64,000 bases of DNA from Candidatus Gastranaerophilales bacterium. GTDB lineage: Bacteria; Cyanobacteriota; Vampirovibrionia; Gastranaerophilales; Gastranaerophilaceae. Position numbers and translations under genes: made by a program. Position 1 is the first letter of the stretch. Each line of letters starts with the position of its first letter. The notes beneath the pieces were generated by a model. That model was not told where the DNA came from. It made no database searches and worked only from the letters and a program-made list of their open reading frames with translations. Below, piece by piece: positions 27,411 through 37,249 of this stretch. The stretch is taken from NCBI GenBank assembly GCA_944322745.1, contig CALUPV010000007.1, forward strand, positions 1-64,000, given 5' to 3'.

Positions 27411-29144
27411 ATGAACAAGAAATTATTTATATTTATGTTTTTAATACTGGCAAATCCTGTATTTGCTGTAGATAATCCTTTTAGAGATGAGGTTATAAAT
27501 GAACTTCCTCCTGCACTTCCAAGTGTAGAAGCAAGTAATACAAATGATGAAGCTACATTCTCTCAAAAAATAAAAGGATTCTTTACAAAGAAAAAAGATA
27601 GTAATACTGCAAAAGAGATAGCACCGGTAGAACCTGATAAAGCAGCAAAAGCAATTGAAAAAGAAAAAAATAGGCAAGAAAAAGAAGCTAAGAAAGCTGA
27701 AAAGAAAGCTGCAAAGGAAAAAGCTAAAGCGGAAAAAGCTGCTGAGAAAGCTAAAAAAGATGCTGTAAAAACTTCTGAAAAAACACAAGATGATAAAGTT
27801 GAAACTACTCTTGAAAATAAGTCAGAAGATAATAAAACAGAAACTCCAGCGGTAACAAAGTCTGAAGAGAAAACTACTTTGACAAATACAGCTTATGAAG
27901 GAAGTATTCAAACTACAAGAATTATGGAAGTTGATGAGTGTGTTAAAATCGCATTGGAAAAACATCCGTTAATCCATGTGGCAATGAGTAATACTGATAT
28001 ATATAAAAGCAGAATTGCTCAAGCTTGGGCTAATTATTTTCCTACTTTTTCAGCAGGAATAAGTTATTCAAGAAACGATATGCAAGTTGCAAACTTTGCT
28101 TTTCCTACTCAAAAGTACGATATGTTTTATGTTCCGTCAGTATCAGGTAACTTGCTTTTATTTGACTTTGGTAAAACAAAAGCTCAAGCTGATTTAGCTA
28201 AAAATACTTATGAATCTGCTAAATTTGAACTTCAAAACAGTATAAATACTGTAATTTATAATGTGAAACAGGCATATTATAATTTGCTTTTTGCACAGCA
28301 GCAAGTAAAAGTATACGAAGATACCGTTAAGGATTTTACTCTTCACTTAGAACAAGCAAAGGCATATTATGATATTGGCTCAAAAGCCAAGATTGATGTT
28401 TTAACTGCTGAATATAATTTAGGTAATGCTAAATTAAATTTAATTAAAGCTAAAAATACATTAAAGATAGCATATGTACAATTAAGTAATGCAATGGGTA
28501 CTCCTGAAATTTCTGATTATGATGTAATTGATAATCTAAAAGCAAAAACATATGATATAGCAGTTGAAGAGGCTGTTAATACTGCGTTTGAAACGAGTCC
28601 TGAATTACTTGCTTCTAAAAAGAAAGCAGATGCTTCTGAAATTCTTGTAAGATCAACAAAAAGAGCATTCACTCCAAATATTCAAGGTTTTGCTTCATAT
28701 TCAAGAGGTGGTAAAAGAATTGATACTGACTATGGTTACCAGTTTGGAGCAGAGTTAAGCTATAATACCGTAAACTTAATGCTGTTGAAGAAACAAGTTG
28801 ATGAAGCTAAAGCTACATATAAAAAAGATTTGGCTGATTATGAAAATACTAAACAAACCGTTTATTTCAATGTTAAAGAAGCTTATATAACTCTAACAAA
28901 CGCACAAGAAAGTATTACTGTTGCTAAATTATCAATGGATCAAGCAAAAGAACAGTATGATCAAGCATCAGGGAGATATAAAGTCGGTTTAGGTGATGCT
29001 ATAGAACTAAAAGATGCAGAGACAACATATAGAAATTCTCAGCTGGAATATTACAGTACATTGTTAAATTATCATGTATCAGCAGCTAACTTAGAAAAAC
29101 TTATGGGGTCACCACTTCAGTCATCGGATGTTGATTTATTATAG
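27411..29144 (+). CDS. TolC-type outer membrane efflux protein with charged insert
   Basis: This is the outer-membrane channel of the pump. I chose the ATG at 27411 (MNKKLFIFMFLILANPVFA, a signal peptide); a GTG three codons upstream is possible. After the signal comes an unusual Lys/Ala/Glu-rich stretch of about 100 residues (for example EKEKNRQEKEAKKAEKKA), probably a helix or disordered linker. Two OEP repeats follow: MEVDECVKIALEKHPLIHVA and a repeat from about residue 385, each with the long helices of the TolC barrel. A terminator follows. Confidence 0.92.
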   Translation: MNKKLFIFMFLILANPVFAVDNPFRDEVINELPPALPSVEASNTNDEATFSQKIKGFFTKKKDSNTAKEIAPVEPDKAAKAIEKEKNRQEKEAKKAEKKAAKEKAKAEKAAEKAKKDAVKTSEKTQDDKVETTLENKSEDNKTETPAVTKSEEKTTLTNTAYEGSIQTTRIMEVDECVKIALEKHPLIHVAMSNTDIYKSRIAQAWANYFPTFSAGISYSRNDMQVANFAFPTQKYDMFYVPSVSGNLLLFDFGKTKAQADLAKNTYESAKFELQNSINTVIYNVKQAYYNLLFAQQQVKVYEDTVKDFTLHLEQAKAYYDIGSKAKIDVLTAEYNLGNAKLNLIKAKNTLKIAYVQLSNAMGTPEISDYDVIDNLKAKTYDIAVEEAVNTAFETSPELLASKKKADASEILVRSTKRAFTPNIQGFASYSRGGKRIDTDYGYQFGAELSYNTVNLMLLKKQVDEAKATYKKDLADYENTKQTVYFNVKEAYITLTNAQESITVAKLSMDQAKEQYDQASGRYKVGLGDAIELKDAETTYRNSQLEYYSTLLNYHVSAANLEKLMGSPLQSSDVDLL

Positions 29145-29164
29145 TAAATGTTTTATTTATACAG

Positions 29165-29196
29165 AAGGAGCAGAAAATAAAAATCTGCTCCTTTTT
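29165..29196 (+). terminator. Terminator of the efflux operon
   Basis: aggagcaga (29166-29174) and tctgctcct (29184-29192) form a perfect 9-bp stem, followed by T's. Confidence 0.92.
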
Positions 29197-29264
29197 ATAT
29201 TGATGTTATTTGATTGTTTGTACTTTAATCCTTATTAACTATGGAATAAAACTGAAAACAGTTA

Positions 29265-29270
29265 TATAAT
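29265..29270 (+). promoter_or_regulatory. -10 box placed for a leaderless transcript
   Basis: TATAAT ends six bases before the ATG of the histidine kinase, so the expected transcription start is at or next to the start codon. No Shine-Dalgarno is visible, and the -35 is weak. Confidence 0.5.
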
Positions 29271-29276
29271 ATAGCC

Positions 29277-30032
29277 ATGGTAAATGTAAAAGAAGACAGT
29301 AATAATACCTTAGAGCAAGCTCATTTGGATTTCATTTCAACCGTGAGTCATGAATTAAGAACTCCTTTAACAAGTATAAGGGGCTTTGCTGATACTCTTT
29401 TAACTTCTTATGACAGGCTTACACCTGAACAAAGAGAAAAATTCTTACATATTATAAAAGATCAATCAAATCGTTTAATAAGTTTGGTTGAAAATCTTTT
29501 AACAGTATCTAAAATGCAGTCTGATAAAGAATTGATGATATATAAAACAGTTGATGTGACTCCTTTTATTGATGCTGCAGTTCAGATGATTAAAAGTCAG
29601 TACAAAACTCATAAATATATCTGTAATTTTGATAAGGATATTCCCAAAATATTAATAGATACAGATAAATTTCAACAAATAATGCTTAATTTAATTGATA
29701 ATGCTTCTAAGTATTCTAATGAAGGTTCAACTGTTCAGGTAAATGTTGTTCCCGATTATCAAAATAATTCTCTGATAATATCGGTAAAAGATGAAGGTAT
29801 TGGTATAAGTAAAGAAGATATAAATAAAATTTTTAATAAATTTTCAAGAGTGGATTCACCTCTAACAAGAAAAATCCAAGGTAACGGTTTGGGGTTGTAT
29901 ATTACAAAAACCTTAGTTGAAAAAATGAATGGAAAAATTTCGGTCGAGAGTTCTTCCTCTGGTAGTGAATTTAAAATAGAGTTCCCTTTTGCTTCACCAG
30001 ATGATAATGCAAAAAAGAAAATAAAAGAGTAA
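29277..30032 (+). CDS. Soluble histidine kinase
   Basis: The 251-residue protein is a minimal kinase without membrane or recognised sensor domain. The HisKA box FISTVSHELRTPLTSIRGFA carries the phospho-acceptor His25. The ATP-binding domain has the N box (LNLIDNASKYS), G1 VKDEGIGI, F box (FNKFSRV) and G2 GNGLGLYITK. Input may come from a partner protein. The next gene, four bases later, encodes a REC-containing protein and is the likely target. The start is probably leaderless. Confidence 0.92.
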   Translation: MVNVKEDSNNTLEQAHLDFISTVSHELRTPLTSIRGFADTLLTSYDRLTPEQREKFLHIIKDQSNRLISLVENLLTVSKMQSDKELMIYKTVDVTPFIDAAVQMIKSQYKTHKYICNFDKDIPKILIDTDKFQQIMLNLIDNASKYSNEGSTVQVNVVPDYQNNSLIISVKDEGIGISKEDINKIFNKFSRVDSPLTRKIQGNGLGLYITKTLVEKMNGKISVESSSSGSEFKIEFPFASPDDNAKKKIKE

Positions 30033-30036
30033 TTTT

Positions 30037-31350
30037 ATGCTTGTTAAAGTTGTTTTAATTATTGATAAAAGAAAAGAACAATCAATAAAATATAAAAAAA
30101 TTCTTGAAAGTATAGGAATTTCTGTTCTTGTAGCTTCAGATTTTGCTCAATCACTTAATCTTATGAATATGTATGAGCCTGATTTGATTGTTATTTCTGA
30201 TAGTTTGACTTTTGATATAAAAAAAGCAATAGAACAAATAAGGGTTCTAACATATAATACACGTCCTGCAATTATTGCTCTTTCAAAGTCTAATCATATT
30301 CAAGATAAAATAGATATCTTAGATTCAGGTGCGGATGATTTTCTTAGTGAACCTATAAATAATGAGGAATTTCAAGCCAGAATAACTGCTCATATAAGAA
30401 GAAATTTTGAAGGATATTTCTCCGAAAAAACAATGCTTTTGAACTCAAAAGCTTCTTATAAAATGATGAAGCGTACTATCAATAATGATTCTGATTGGGC
30501 AATTATGCTAATAGATATTGATAATCTTGAATTTTATAAAGAATTATATGGTGAACTTGCAACGGATAAATTGCTTCAAACATATTCTGCAATTATAAAA
30601 TCGGCAATAGATTCAAATGATTATTTAGGGCAGCTTTCTGATGAAGACTTTGTTGTTATTACAAATAATGAAAAAGCTGAGAAGATTGCAAATTATCTTG
30701 TATATGCTTTTGATACGGTAGTTTCAAAATTTTATTCTGAAACGGATGCAAAGCGTGGTTTTATGTTTATGCATGGTGATGATGAAGCTGAAGATAAAGT
30801 AAAGTTAGTTACTACAAGTATTGGTATAATTTCAAATAAATACAAAAAATATAATGATTTAAAACAAGTTATAAGTTCATTGATATCTACACATAAACTT
30901 GCAAAATATAAAACAGAATCAGCTTATGTAATGGAACGACCAAAAATAAGTGCTGATAATGCTGTTGAAGAAAAAGAACCGAATAATAATATTCTAATAG
31001 CAGAGCCTGATGAAGCTTTATCAATATTACTTGAAGCAACAGCAAGACTGCAAGGGTATAATGTAAAGGTAGTAAATGAGTTTGAAGAAATCTTTTCGAT
31101 AATAGAAGATTATAATCCTGCGGTAATAATTTTAGATGCAGGAAGTTCGGAAACATTAAAAGGGCTTGAAATTTGCAGAAAATTGAAATTTGAAATGCAA
31201 AATCTAAAATCAAATATTATATTTACAACAACCATACATGATAAAGAGTTAGTTTTAAATGCAGGGGCAGATTTATATTTGCCCAAACCCTATGAACTAT
31301 CTGTAATGTTTGGCTGGATAAAAAAATTTAACGAAAATTATAACGGTTAA
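30037..31350 (+). CDS. REC - degenerate GGDEF - REC signalling protein
   Basis: The 437-residue protein has three domains. REC1 (about 1-125) looks degenerate: the acceptor strand reads PDLIVISDS, with Ser at the usual Asp position, and the conserved Lys-Pro is replaced in FLSEPIN. The middle (about 140-290) follows a GGDEF-cyclase fold (IDIDNLEFYKELYGE), but the signature is LSDEDF, so diguanylate cyclase activity is doubtful. REC2 (about 325-437) keeps PAVIILDAG and YLPKPYE, so it can be phosphorylated. Coupled to the upstream kinase, it probably works as its partner. Confidence 0.82.
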   Translation: MLVKVVLIIDKRKEQSIKYKKILESIGISVLVASDFAQSLNLMNMYEPDLIVISDSLTFDIKKAIEQIRVLTYNTRPAIIALSKSNHIQDKIDILDSGADDFLSEPINNEEFQARITAHIRRNFEGYFSEKTMLLNSKASYKMMKRTINNDSDWAIMLIDIDNLEFYKELYGELATDKLLQTYSAIIKSAIDSNDYLGQLSDEDFVVITNNEKAEKIANYLVYAFDTVVSKFYSETDAKRGFMFMHGDDEAEDKVKLVTTSIGIISNKYKKYNDLKQVISSLISTHKLAKYKTESAYVMERPKISADNAVEEKEPNNNILIAEPDEALSILLEATARLQGYNVKVVNEFEEIFSIIEDYNPAVIILDAGSSETLKGLEICRKLKFEMQNLKSNIIFTTTIHDKELVLNAGADLYLPKPYELSVMFGWIKKFNENYNG

Positions 31351-31360
31351 GGAGATAGTA

Positions 31361-32830
31361 ATGAAAGTTAAAATTGAAAAAAAATCTATATTAGATATAG
31401 ATGCAGATGTAATTGTTGTTAATCTTTTTGAAGGTGTTAAACATCCGGGTGGTGTAACAGGCATTGTTGATAAAGCCTTCAATAATGTAATTTCTGATTA
31501 TGTAATAAAAAAGGAAAAGTTTGAAGGTAAATATGGAGAAATCTATAAATTACCGTTAATAGGTGAAGATAAAAAGATATTTGTAGTAGGACTCGGCAAG
31601 CAAGCTGATTTTTCATATTCTAAAATAAGAAATTTGACTGCTAAAGTTGTAAGAACTTGCGGTTCAAATATAAAAAAAGTTGTATCTATACTTCATGGTG
31701 CCGGAGTTGCAGGATTATGTCCTCAGCTTTGTGCTCAAATGATAGCAGAAGGTGCAATATCAGGAACTTATAGTTTTGATAAATATAAAAATCAAAAGAA
31801 AGAAAATAATATAAGTGATTTTATAATTGCAGAAATAGATGATGAGAAATATAAAAAAGCAAAAAAAGGTATAGAAGAAGGTTTAATTGTTGCACAGTCT
31901 GTAAATATGGCAAGAGATTTAATTAATGAATCCTCTCAGTATTTATACCCTGAAACATTAGCTCAATTTGCGCTAGAAAATTCAAATGTAAAAACAACTG
32001 TTTATAATAAGGAACAAATAAAAGAAATGGGTATGAATGCGTTTCTTGCAGTAGGACAAGGAAGTATTCATGAACCCAAATTTATACATATGGAATATAA
32101 ACCTCAGAATCCGAAAAAGAAAATAGCTATTGTAGGAAAGGGTATTACTTTTGATGCAGGCGGTTTGGATTTAAAGCCACCAGCATCAATGTTGACAATG
32201 AGAGATGATATGTCAGGAGCTGCTGCAGTAATTACAACAATGAAAGCGATATCAGAATTAAAGCCGGATGTTGAAGTCCATGCAATAGTTGCAGCTTGTG
32301 AAAATATGCCATCAGGCAGCAGTTATAAACCGGGTGATGTCATTATTGCAAAAACAGGCAGAAGTATAGAAATAGATAATACTGATGCTGAAGGCCGAGT
32401 TACTCTTGCTGACGCTTTAGCATACGCTGAAGAACTTGGTGTTGATGAAATTATTGATATTGCAACACTAACCGGAGCTTGTATGGTTGCATTAGGTACT
32501 GTTGCAAGCGGAATTATGGGCAACAATGATAAAAAGATAAAAGAGTTTATTGATGTTGCAAAGAAAACCGGAGAAAAATTCTGGCAACTACCTATGGATG
32601 AGGAATATGGTGATACACTAAAAAGTGATATTGCTGATACTAAAAATACAGGTGGCAGAATGGGTGGTGCATCTGCTGCAGGTATATTTTTATCTAAATT
32701 TATTAAAAATACACCTTGGATTCATATTGATATTGCAGGTACTGCTTTTATTGATAAAGCAAATGATGAAGGAATTAAAAATGCTACAGGTATTGGCGTA
32801 AGAAGTTTGATTAAATATATTGCAGGTTAA
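31361..32830 (+). CDS. pepA: Leucyl aminopeptidase
   Basis: This M17 family enzyme removes N-terminal residues from peptides in the cytoplasm, using two metal ions. Length is 489 residues. The C-terminal catalytic domain has the metal and active-site segments [23 protein letters not shown], and the family signature [14 protein letters not shown], then [11 protein letters not shown]. An AAGGAG site precedes the ATG. It follows the signalling gene by 10 bases and ends before a terminator. Confidence 0.95.
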   Translation: MKVKIEKKSILDIDADVIVVNLFEGVKHPGGVTGIVDKAFNNVISDYVIKKEKFEGKYGEIYKLPLIGEDKKIFVVGLGKQADFSYSKIRNLTAKVVRTCGSNIKKVVSILHGAGVAGLCPQLCAQMIAEGAISGTYSFDKYKNQKKENNISDFIIAEIDDEKYKKAKKGIEEGLIVAQSVNMARDLINESSQYLYPETLAQFALENSNVKTTVYNKEQIKEMGMNAFLAVGQGSIHEPKFIHMEYKPQNPKKKIAIVGKGITFDAGGLDLKPPASMLTMRDDMSGAAAVITTMKAISELKPDVEVHAIVAACENMPSGSSYKPGDVIIAKTGRSIEIDNTDAEGRVTLADALAYAEELGVDEIIDIATLTGACMVALGTVASGIMGNNDKKIKEFIDVAKKTGEKFWQLPMDEEYGDTLKSDIADTKNTGGRMGGASAAGIFLSKFIKNTPWIHIDIAGTAFIDKANDEGIKNATGIGVRSLIKYIAG

Positions 32831-32849
32831 GATTTTAATAGAAATAAAA

Positions 32850-32881
32850 AAGGGAAATGTTTTTACAATATTTCCCTTTTT
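32850..32881 (+). terminator. Terminator of pepA
   Basis: gggaaat (32852-32858) and atttccc (32870-32876) form a stem extended by an inner tgt/aca, then five T's. Confidence 0.8.
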
Positions 32882-32921
32882 GCTATCAAATGTTTATAAT
32901 AAAACGAAAAGGGGATATTCT

Positions 32922-33335
32922 ATGAAATTTCATACAAAATATTTATGGTTTAATACAACCAAGCATAGAGAGTATATAAATATAACAAGAGATGTAGAAC
33001 AAGCACTTGAAGAAAGCGGAATTAAAGAAGGGATGATTTTGGTAAGTGCTATGCATATTACCGCTGGTGTATATGTTAATGATGCAGAATCGGGTTTAAT
33101 TTCTGATATTGATAAATGGCTTGAGGAATTGGCTCCTTTTAATATTGATTATCATCATCATAATACAGGTGAAACTAATGGCGACAGTCATTTGAAAAGT
33201 TTATTAATCGGGCATGAGGTTATAATTCCTGTTACAAATTCAAGGCTGGATTTTGGTCCTTGGCAGCAAGTATATTATGCAGAATTTGACGGTCAACGTC
33301 GAAAGAGAGTTCTTATAAAAGTAATGGGTGAGTAA
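32922..33335 (+). CDS. YjbQ/UPF0047 family protein
   Basis: The family has weak thiamin-phosphate synthase activity in some bacteria; its real role is unclear. I chose the ATG at 32922 (137 residues, [20 protein letters not shown]), which has AAAGGGG upstream. A longer frame from 32820 would include the pepA terminator. Conserved parts are [33 protein letters not shown] and the end [20 protein letters not shown]. Its stop overlaps the start of the M14 peptidase (TAATG). Confidence 0.9.
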   Translation: MKFHTKYLWFNTTKHREYINITRDVEQALEESGIKEGMILVSAMHITAGVYVNDAESGLISDIDKWLEELAPFNIDYHHHNTGETNGDSHLKSLLIGHEVIIPVTNSRLDFGPWQQVYYAEFDGQRRKRVLIKVMGE

Positions 33336-33979
33336 TGTTTAAAATTGTCAGAGAAATAAAGTCAAAGGAAAATAATTCTATTGTTCTTTTGGAGTCACAA
33401 AGCGAGAACTATGATAAAACAATATTGATTATTGGTGTTTTTCATGGGGAAGAACCGCAGGGAGAATATTTAATAAATAAGTTTTTAGAAATGGATTTAT
33501 CTGACATGAAAAATAAGTTATTGATTATTCCATGTTTAAATCCTGACGGAAAGAAGAAAAATCAAAGACAAAATTCAAACGGAGTTGATTTAAACAGAAA
33601 CTTTCCTACAAAAAACTGGTGTAAGTCAGATAAAAAAGAATATTTTGGCGGAGATGAGCCTGCAAGCGAGATAGAAACAAAATTTATGATGGAAATTCTT
33701 TCCTGTTATAAAATTGATGCAATATTATCTATCCATGCACCATTTGAGATAGTTAATTATGATGGTCCGGCTAAAAATTTAGCAGAAAAAATATCACAAT
33801 TAACAGGTTATAAAGTTCAGGCTGATATCGGTTATCCGACTCCGGGAAGTTTTGGAAATTATGCAGGGGTTGAAAGAAATATACCAACAATTACTTTAGA
33901 ATTACCTGAAAATCAAGATAATGATACTTTATGGCATGTTAATAAACCTGTTTTTGAGTATCTTTCAAAACAATTTTAG
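33335..33979 (+). CDS. M14 zinc carboxypeptidase-like protein (MpaA type)
   Basis: The 214-residue cytoplasmic protein has the M14 order: zinc ligands in GVFHGEEPQGEY (HxxE) and the later SIHAPFE, substrate-binding LNPDGKKKNQRQNSNGVDLN with the NxxxxR-type arginine, and the catalytic Glu in PTITLELPEN. MpaA-type relatives cut murein tripeptide during cell-wall recycling, and murQ in this window fits that theme, but substrate assignment is inference. It is translationally coupled to the YjbQ gene. Confidence 0.85.
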   Translation: MFKIVREIKSKENNSIVLLESQSENYDKTILIIGVFHGEEPQGEYLINKFLEMDLSDMKNKLLIIPCLNPDGKKKNQRQNSNGVDLNRNFPTKNWCKSDKKEYFGGDEPASEIETKFMMEILSCYKIDAILSIHAPFEIVNYDGPAKNLAEKISQLTGYKVQADIGYPTPGSFGNYAGVERNIPTITLELPENQDNDTLWHVNKPVFEYLSKQF

Positions 33980-33996
33980 AAGAAAGGTTTTTAGAA

Positions 33997-34740
33997 ATGA
34001 AAAAGATAAAAATTATCATTTTTATTTGTTTAATTATTGTTGGGCTTAATTATTGCAAAGGAAAAATAATAACAACTCATAGTAATCAGGTTGCTGTTGT
34101 CAGTATAGGTCCGGATAGAACTATGAATAGCTATGCTAATTCTTTGCAACTGGATAATAAAGATGCCATTCTTTTAGGTGGTTATACATATATAGATGGG
34201 AGTGTTGACGGCTCAAATAAAGCTGAATTATATAGTATTACTGAAAAGAAATTTATTAAGTTACAAGATATAAAGAAAGATGATACTCTAGATTTATTTC
34301 AAGTCGATGATAAAGTTTTTATTGTAGATAGTTTTGGTAAAAAAAATGTTGAGGTTTATGATATAAATACGAGAAAGTTTATTGAAATAAATTCAATTTC
34401 TCTTGATACAAAGAATCTGAATGTTAAAAAGTATAAAAAAGGTTGGGATATAGTTAACAAGAAAAGAAATATTTATGTTCCTGAAAATTTTGAAGAAATT
34501 AATCTTAATAACAAATGGTCATTGTTATATGAGAAAGATAAAATATATGATTGCTCTTTAAAAGCTAAGTTATATGATAAAGAGAATCATAAACTATTAG
34601 ATTCCCCTAATTTGTTCTATTGTCCAAATTATAATGCACCAATAATAGAATTAGATAATAATAAGTTTCTAATTGCCGGAAATAATGATGGATTTTCCTG
34701 TTCTCCTATTGTAAATACACAAATTATTGAGATAAAATAA
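33997..34740 (+). CDS. Exported protein with Kelch-like strands
   Basis: The 247-residue protein starts with a hydrophobic signal (IKIIIFICLIIVGLNYC). Cys at about residue 20 could be a lipidation site, but LNYC is a poor lipobox. The rest resembles Kelch or beta-propeller blades: AILLGGYTYIDGSVDGSNKA ... AELYSITEKKFIKL, and near the end DNNKFLIAGNNDG. Only two or three blades fit, so a full propeller would need partners. AGAAAGG precedes the start. The role is unknown. Confidence 0.62.
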   Translation: MKKIKIIIFICLIIVGLNYCKGKIITTHSNQVAVVSIGPDRTMNSYANSLQLDNKDAILLGGYTYIDGSVDGSNKAELYSITEKKFIKLQDIKKDDTLDLFQVDDKVFIVDSFGKKNVEVYDINTRKFIEINSISLDTKNLNVKKYKKGWDIVNKKRNIYVPENFEEINLNNKWSLLYEKDKIYDCSLKAKLYDKENHKLLDSPNLFYCPNYNAPIIELDNNKFLIAGNNDGFSCSPIVNTQIIEIK

Positions 34741-34835
34741 CTATTTATTAACAAAAGTTTAGTTACAATTTATGAAAACTAAGACTTTTATGGTATATTT
34801 TAAAATGAGAATGCATCTTAGAAAAGGAAAAATAA

Positions 34836-35393
34836 ATGATATCAGTAAATGATTTAAAAACAGGCTTAACACTTGAAATTGACGGCGGACTATGGAATGT
34901 TGTTGAATTCATGCACGTAAAACCGGGTAAAGGTGCTGCATTTGTTAGAACAAAATTAAAAAATGCAGAAACAGGTAACGTTGTTGAAAAAACATTTAGA
35001 GCCGGCGAAAAAGTTGCAAAAGCTACTTTGGATAAAAGAGATATGCAATACCTTTATAAAGAAGGTAATGACTATGTTATGATGGACTTGGAATCATATG
35101 AACAAATCTCTGTAGCTGCTGACAAAATTGGTGATGGTGTTAAATATTTAAAAGAAAATATGAATGTAGCTATTTTACTTCATGGTAATAACATTATCGG
35201 TATTGATATACCAAACTTTGTTGAACTTGAGGTAGTTGATACACCTCCTGCTGAAAAGGGAAATACAGCTCAAGGCGGTACTAAACCTGCTACTTTGGAG
35301 ACAGGTGCTGTTGTTAACGTTCCATTCTTTGTAACAAACGGAACTATAATAAGAGTTGATACCAGAACTAATGAATATTTAGACAGAGTCTAA
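34836..35393 (+). CDS. efp: Translation elongation factor P
   Basis: EF-P rescues ribosomes stalled at proline runs. The 185-residue, three-domain length is exact. The tip loop [12 protein letters not shown] has Lys32 at the position modified in many bacteria, but no modification enzyme is in this window. Domain III ends [11 protein letters not shown] likely promoter is ATGAAA (34772-34777) with TATATT (34794-34799). AAAAGGAAAAATAA precedes the start. accB follows after 11 bases, a common pairing. Confidence 0.97.
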   Translation: MISVNDLKTGLTLEIDGGLWNVVEFMHVKPGKGAAFVRTKLKNAETGNVVEKTFRAGEKVAKATLDKRDMQYLYKEGNDYVMMDLESYEQISVAADKIGDGVKYLKENMNVAILLHGNNIIGIDIPNFVELEVVDTPPAEKGNTAQGGTKPATLETGAVVNVPFFVTNGTIIRVDTRTNEYLDRV

Positions 35394-35404
35394 GGATAGA
35401 TAAA

Positions 35405-35866
35405 ATGAAATTTGATTTAGAATATTTAGAAAAATTAGCTAATATAGTATATGAAAATGATCTTTCTGAAATAACATTGGAAGATGATGAAAAAGCAGTT
35501 TGCTTTAAGAGAGAAAAACAACAAGTTGTTCAAGCATCAGCTCCTGTAGTAATGCCTGCAACTGTTACATCTCAGGTTGTTGCTCCAACTCCGAAGCCTG
35601 CCAGTGAAGCAAAAACAGAAAGTGCTCATAAGGGAACTCCTATAGTTTCTCCTATGGTTGGTACTTTTTATGCTGCTCCATCTCCTGACGATGCACCTTT
35701 TGTTAAAGTTGGTGACAATGTTTCTATCGGTCAGGTTGTTTGTATTATTGAAGCTATGAAATTAATGAACGAAATTGAAGCTGATGTTTCAGGTAAAATT
35801 ACTGAAATATGCGTTAAGAACGGCGATTCTATTGAATTTGGTCAAGTTCTTATGTATGTTGAGTAA
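35405..35866 (+). CDS. accB: Biotin carboxyl carrier protein of acetyl-CoA carboxylase
   Basis: AccB carries the biotin on which CO2 is loaded in the first step of fatty-acid synthesis. The 153-residue chain has an N-terminal helical domain, a Pro/Ala/Thr-rich linker (about 45-80) and the biotinyl domain with the modified lysine in [14 protein letters not shown]. It follows efp in an operon. accC, its usual partner, is not next; a terminator ends the unit and the next gene is on the other strand. Confidence 0.96.
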   Translation: MKFDLEYLEKLANIVYENDLSEITLEDDEKAVCFKREKQQVVQASAPVVMPATVTSQVVAPTPKPASEAKTESAHKGTPIVSPMVGTFYAAPSPDDAPFVKVGDNVSIGQVVCIIEAMKLMNEIEADVSGKITEICVKNGDSIEFGQVLMYVE

Positions 35867-35886
35867 GTTAAGGATTAATAAATATA

Positions 35887-35918
35887 AAAGAGGAACATAT
35901 AAAAGGTTCCTCTTTTTA
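35887..35918. terminator. Terminator between accB and ogt
   Basis: agaggaac (35889-35896) and gttcctct (35106 offset: 35906-35913) form an 8-bp stem with T's on the right and A's on the left, so it can serve both converging genes. Confidence 0.88.
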
Positions 35919-36374
35919 TTTGTTATTTTTTTCCAAGTTTAATAATTTTTCTTTCTTATCCAAACCGCCTGCATAGCCTGTAAGTTTATTGTTGCTTCCT
36001 ATAACTCTATGACATGGAATAATTATTGCTATTGGATTTTTATTATTTGCATTACCTACTGCTCTTGAGGCGTTTGTGTTCCCTATTAGAGTTGCTATAT
36101 CTTTATAAGTAGCTGTTTTGCCGTAGGGAATATTCATAAGTTGCAGCCAGACTTTTTTCTGAAATTCTGTTCCCTTTGGATTAAGCGGCAGCTCAAACTT
36201 TTTTCTTTTTCCATTAAAGTATTCATTAAGCTGTTTTATTGTTTGTCTTATAATTTTGTTTTCTTTATTCTCAATGAAATTATGATTTACAAATTTAACC
36301 GACAATAAGAAGTTTTCATCGGCACTAATAAATATATCACCAATTATTGAATTATATTTGTAAATGCAGTGCAT
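35916..36374 (-). CDS. ogt: Methylated-DNA-protein cysteine methyltransferase
   Basis: This suicide enzyme moves methyl from O6-methylguanine to its own cysteine. The 152-residue chain has the DNA-binding helix (PYGKTATYKDIATLIG, NASRAVGNANNKNPI) and the active site IPCHRVIG with Cys in PCHR. The tail is TGYAGGLDKKEKLLNLE. The start lies 38 bases from the divergent rsmA, and neither has a clear ribosome binding site, so both may be leaderless. Confidence 0.94.
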   Translation of the reverse strand: MHCIYKYNSIIGDIFISADENFLLSVKFVNHNFIENKENKIIRQTIKQLNEYFNGKRKKFELPLNPKGTEFQKKVWLQLMNIPYGKTATYKDIATLIGNTNASRAVGNANNKNPIAIIIPCHRVIGSNNKLTGYAGGLDKKEKLLNLEKNNK

Positions 36375-36412
36375 ATTTATAAAATAGCATATTTTGTAGT
36401 ATCATAAAATAT

Positions 36413-37249
36413 ATGAATTATTTTGAACGTGCAAAAAAATTTAGAGCAAAAAAAAGATTAGGACAGAATTTCTTAGTTGATAAATCTGCTATTGAAACGA
36501 TTTTAGATGTTTCAGATATAAATAAAGATGATATTGTTGTAGAAATAGGTCCGGGACTTGGTTTTGTTACGGAACAATTGGTTTTACTTGCTAAAAAAGT
36601 TTATGCTGTTGAACTTGATGAAGATATGGTTAATGAATTATCTAAAATAAATGCAGATAATTTAGATATTATTCATAAAGATATTTTAAAAACTGATTTA
36701 AGCCAATTCGGAAATAATATAAAAGTAGTTGCTAATATTCCTTATTATATAACTTCTCCTATATTAGCTCATTTGCTTGGTGAAGTGGATGATTTGGAAA
36801 ATAAAAACAGAAATTCAATTTCACAAGTTGTATTAATGGTTCAGTATGAAGTTGCTAAAAGACTTACAGCTAATGAAAAATCTCCATCTAAAGAATTTGG
36901 ATTGCTGTCAATTTTAGCTCAATTTTGGTCTGATGTTGAGTTTATAAAAAAAGTTCCGTCTCGTTCGTTTTTTCCTGCACCAAAGGTTGATTCGGCTATT
37001 GTCAAATTGACTGTCAGAAAAGAACCTTTATTAAAAATTTCTAATTATTCTTTCTTTAGAAAAGTTGTTAAAGGTTGTTTTGCTACAAGAAGAAAAAATA
37101 TAAAAAATTCACTTGTAAATGTTGGTTTTGCTAAAAATGCAGTGGAAAAAACATTGAAAGATTTAAATATAGATGAAAATCTTAGAGGTGAAACCCTTTC
37201 TATTAATCAAATTGGCGATTTAAGTGAAAAACTTAAGGAAAATTTATGA
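36413..37249 (+). CDS. rsmA: 16S rRNA dimethyladenosine transferase
   Basis: RsmA (KsgA) dimethylates A1518 and A1519 near the 3' end of 16S rRNA. The 278-residue chain has KKRLGQNFLVDKSAIETI, the SAM loop EIGPGLGFVTEQL and motif IV NIPYYITSPILAHLL. The C-terminal part has RSFFPAPKVDSAIVKL. The ATG overlaps a possible -10 region in the short gap to ogt, so the leader is very short. The stop overlaps ispE by four bases. Confidence 0.96.
   Translation: MNYFERAKKFRAKKRLGQNFLVDKSAIETILDVSDINKDDIVVEIGPGLGFVTEQLVLLAKKVYAVELDEDMVNELSKINADNLDIIHKDILKTDLSQFGNNIKVVANIPYYITSPILAHLLGEVDDLENKNRNSISQVVLMVQYEVAKRLTANEKSPSKEFGLLSILAQFWSDVEFIKKVPSRSFFPAPKVDSAIVKLTVRKEPLLKISNYSFFRKVVKGCFATRRKNIKNSLVNVGFAKNAVEKTLKDLNIDENLRGETLSINQIGDLSEKLKENL

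Noticed and set aside
27441-27788. 115-residue Phe/Ser-rich minus-strand frame
   Set aside because: It is the reverse reading of the Lys/Ala/Glu-rich insert in the TolC-type gene.
32820-32921. N-terminal extension of the YjbQ frame
   Set aside because: It includes the pepA stop region and terminator; the ATG at 32922 has AAAGGGG and matches the family start.
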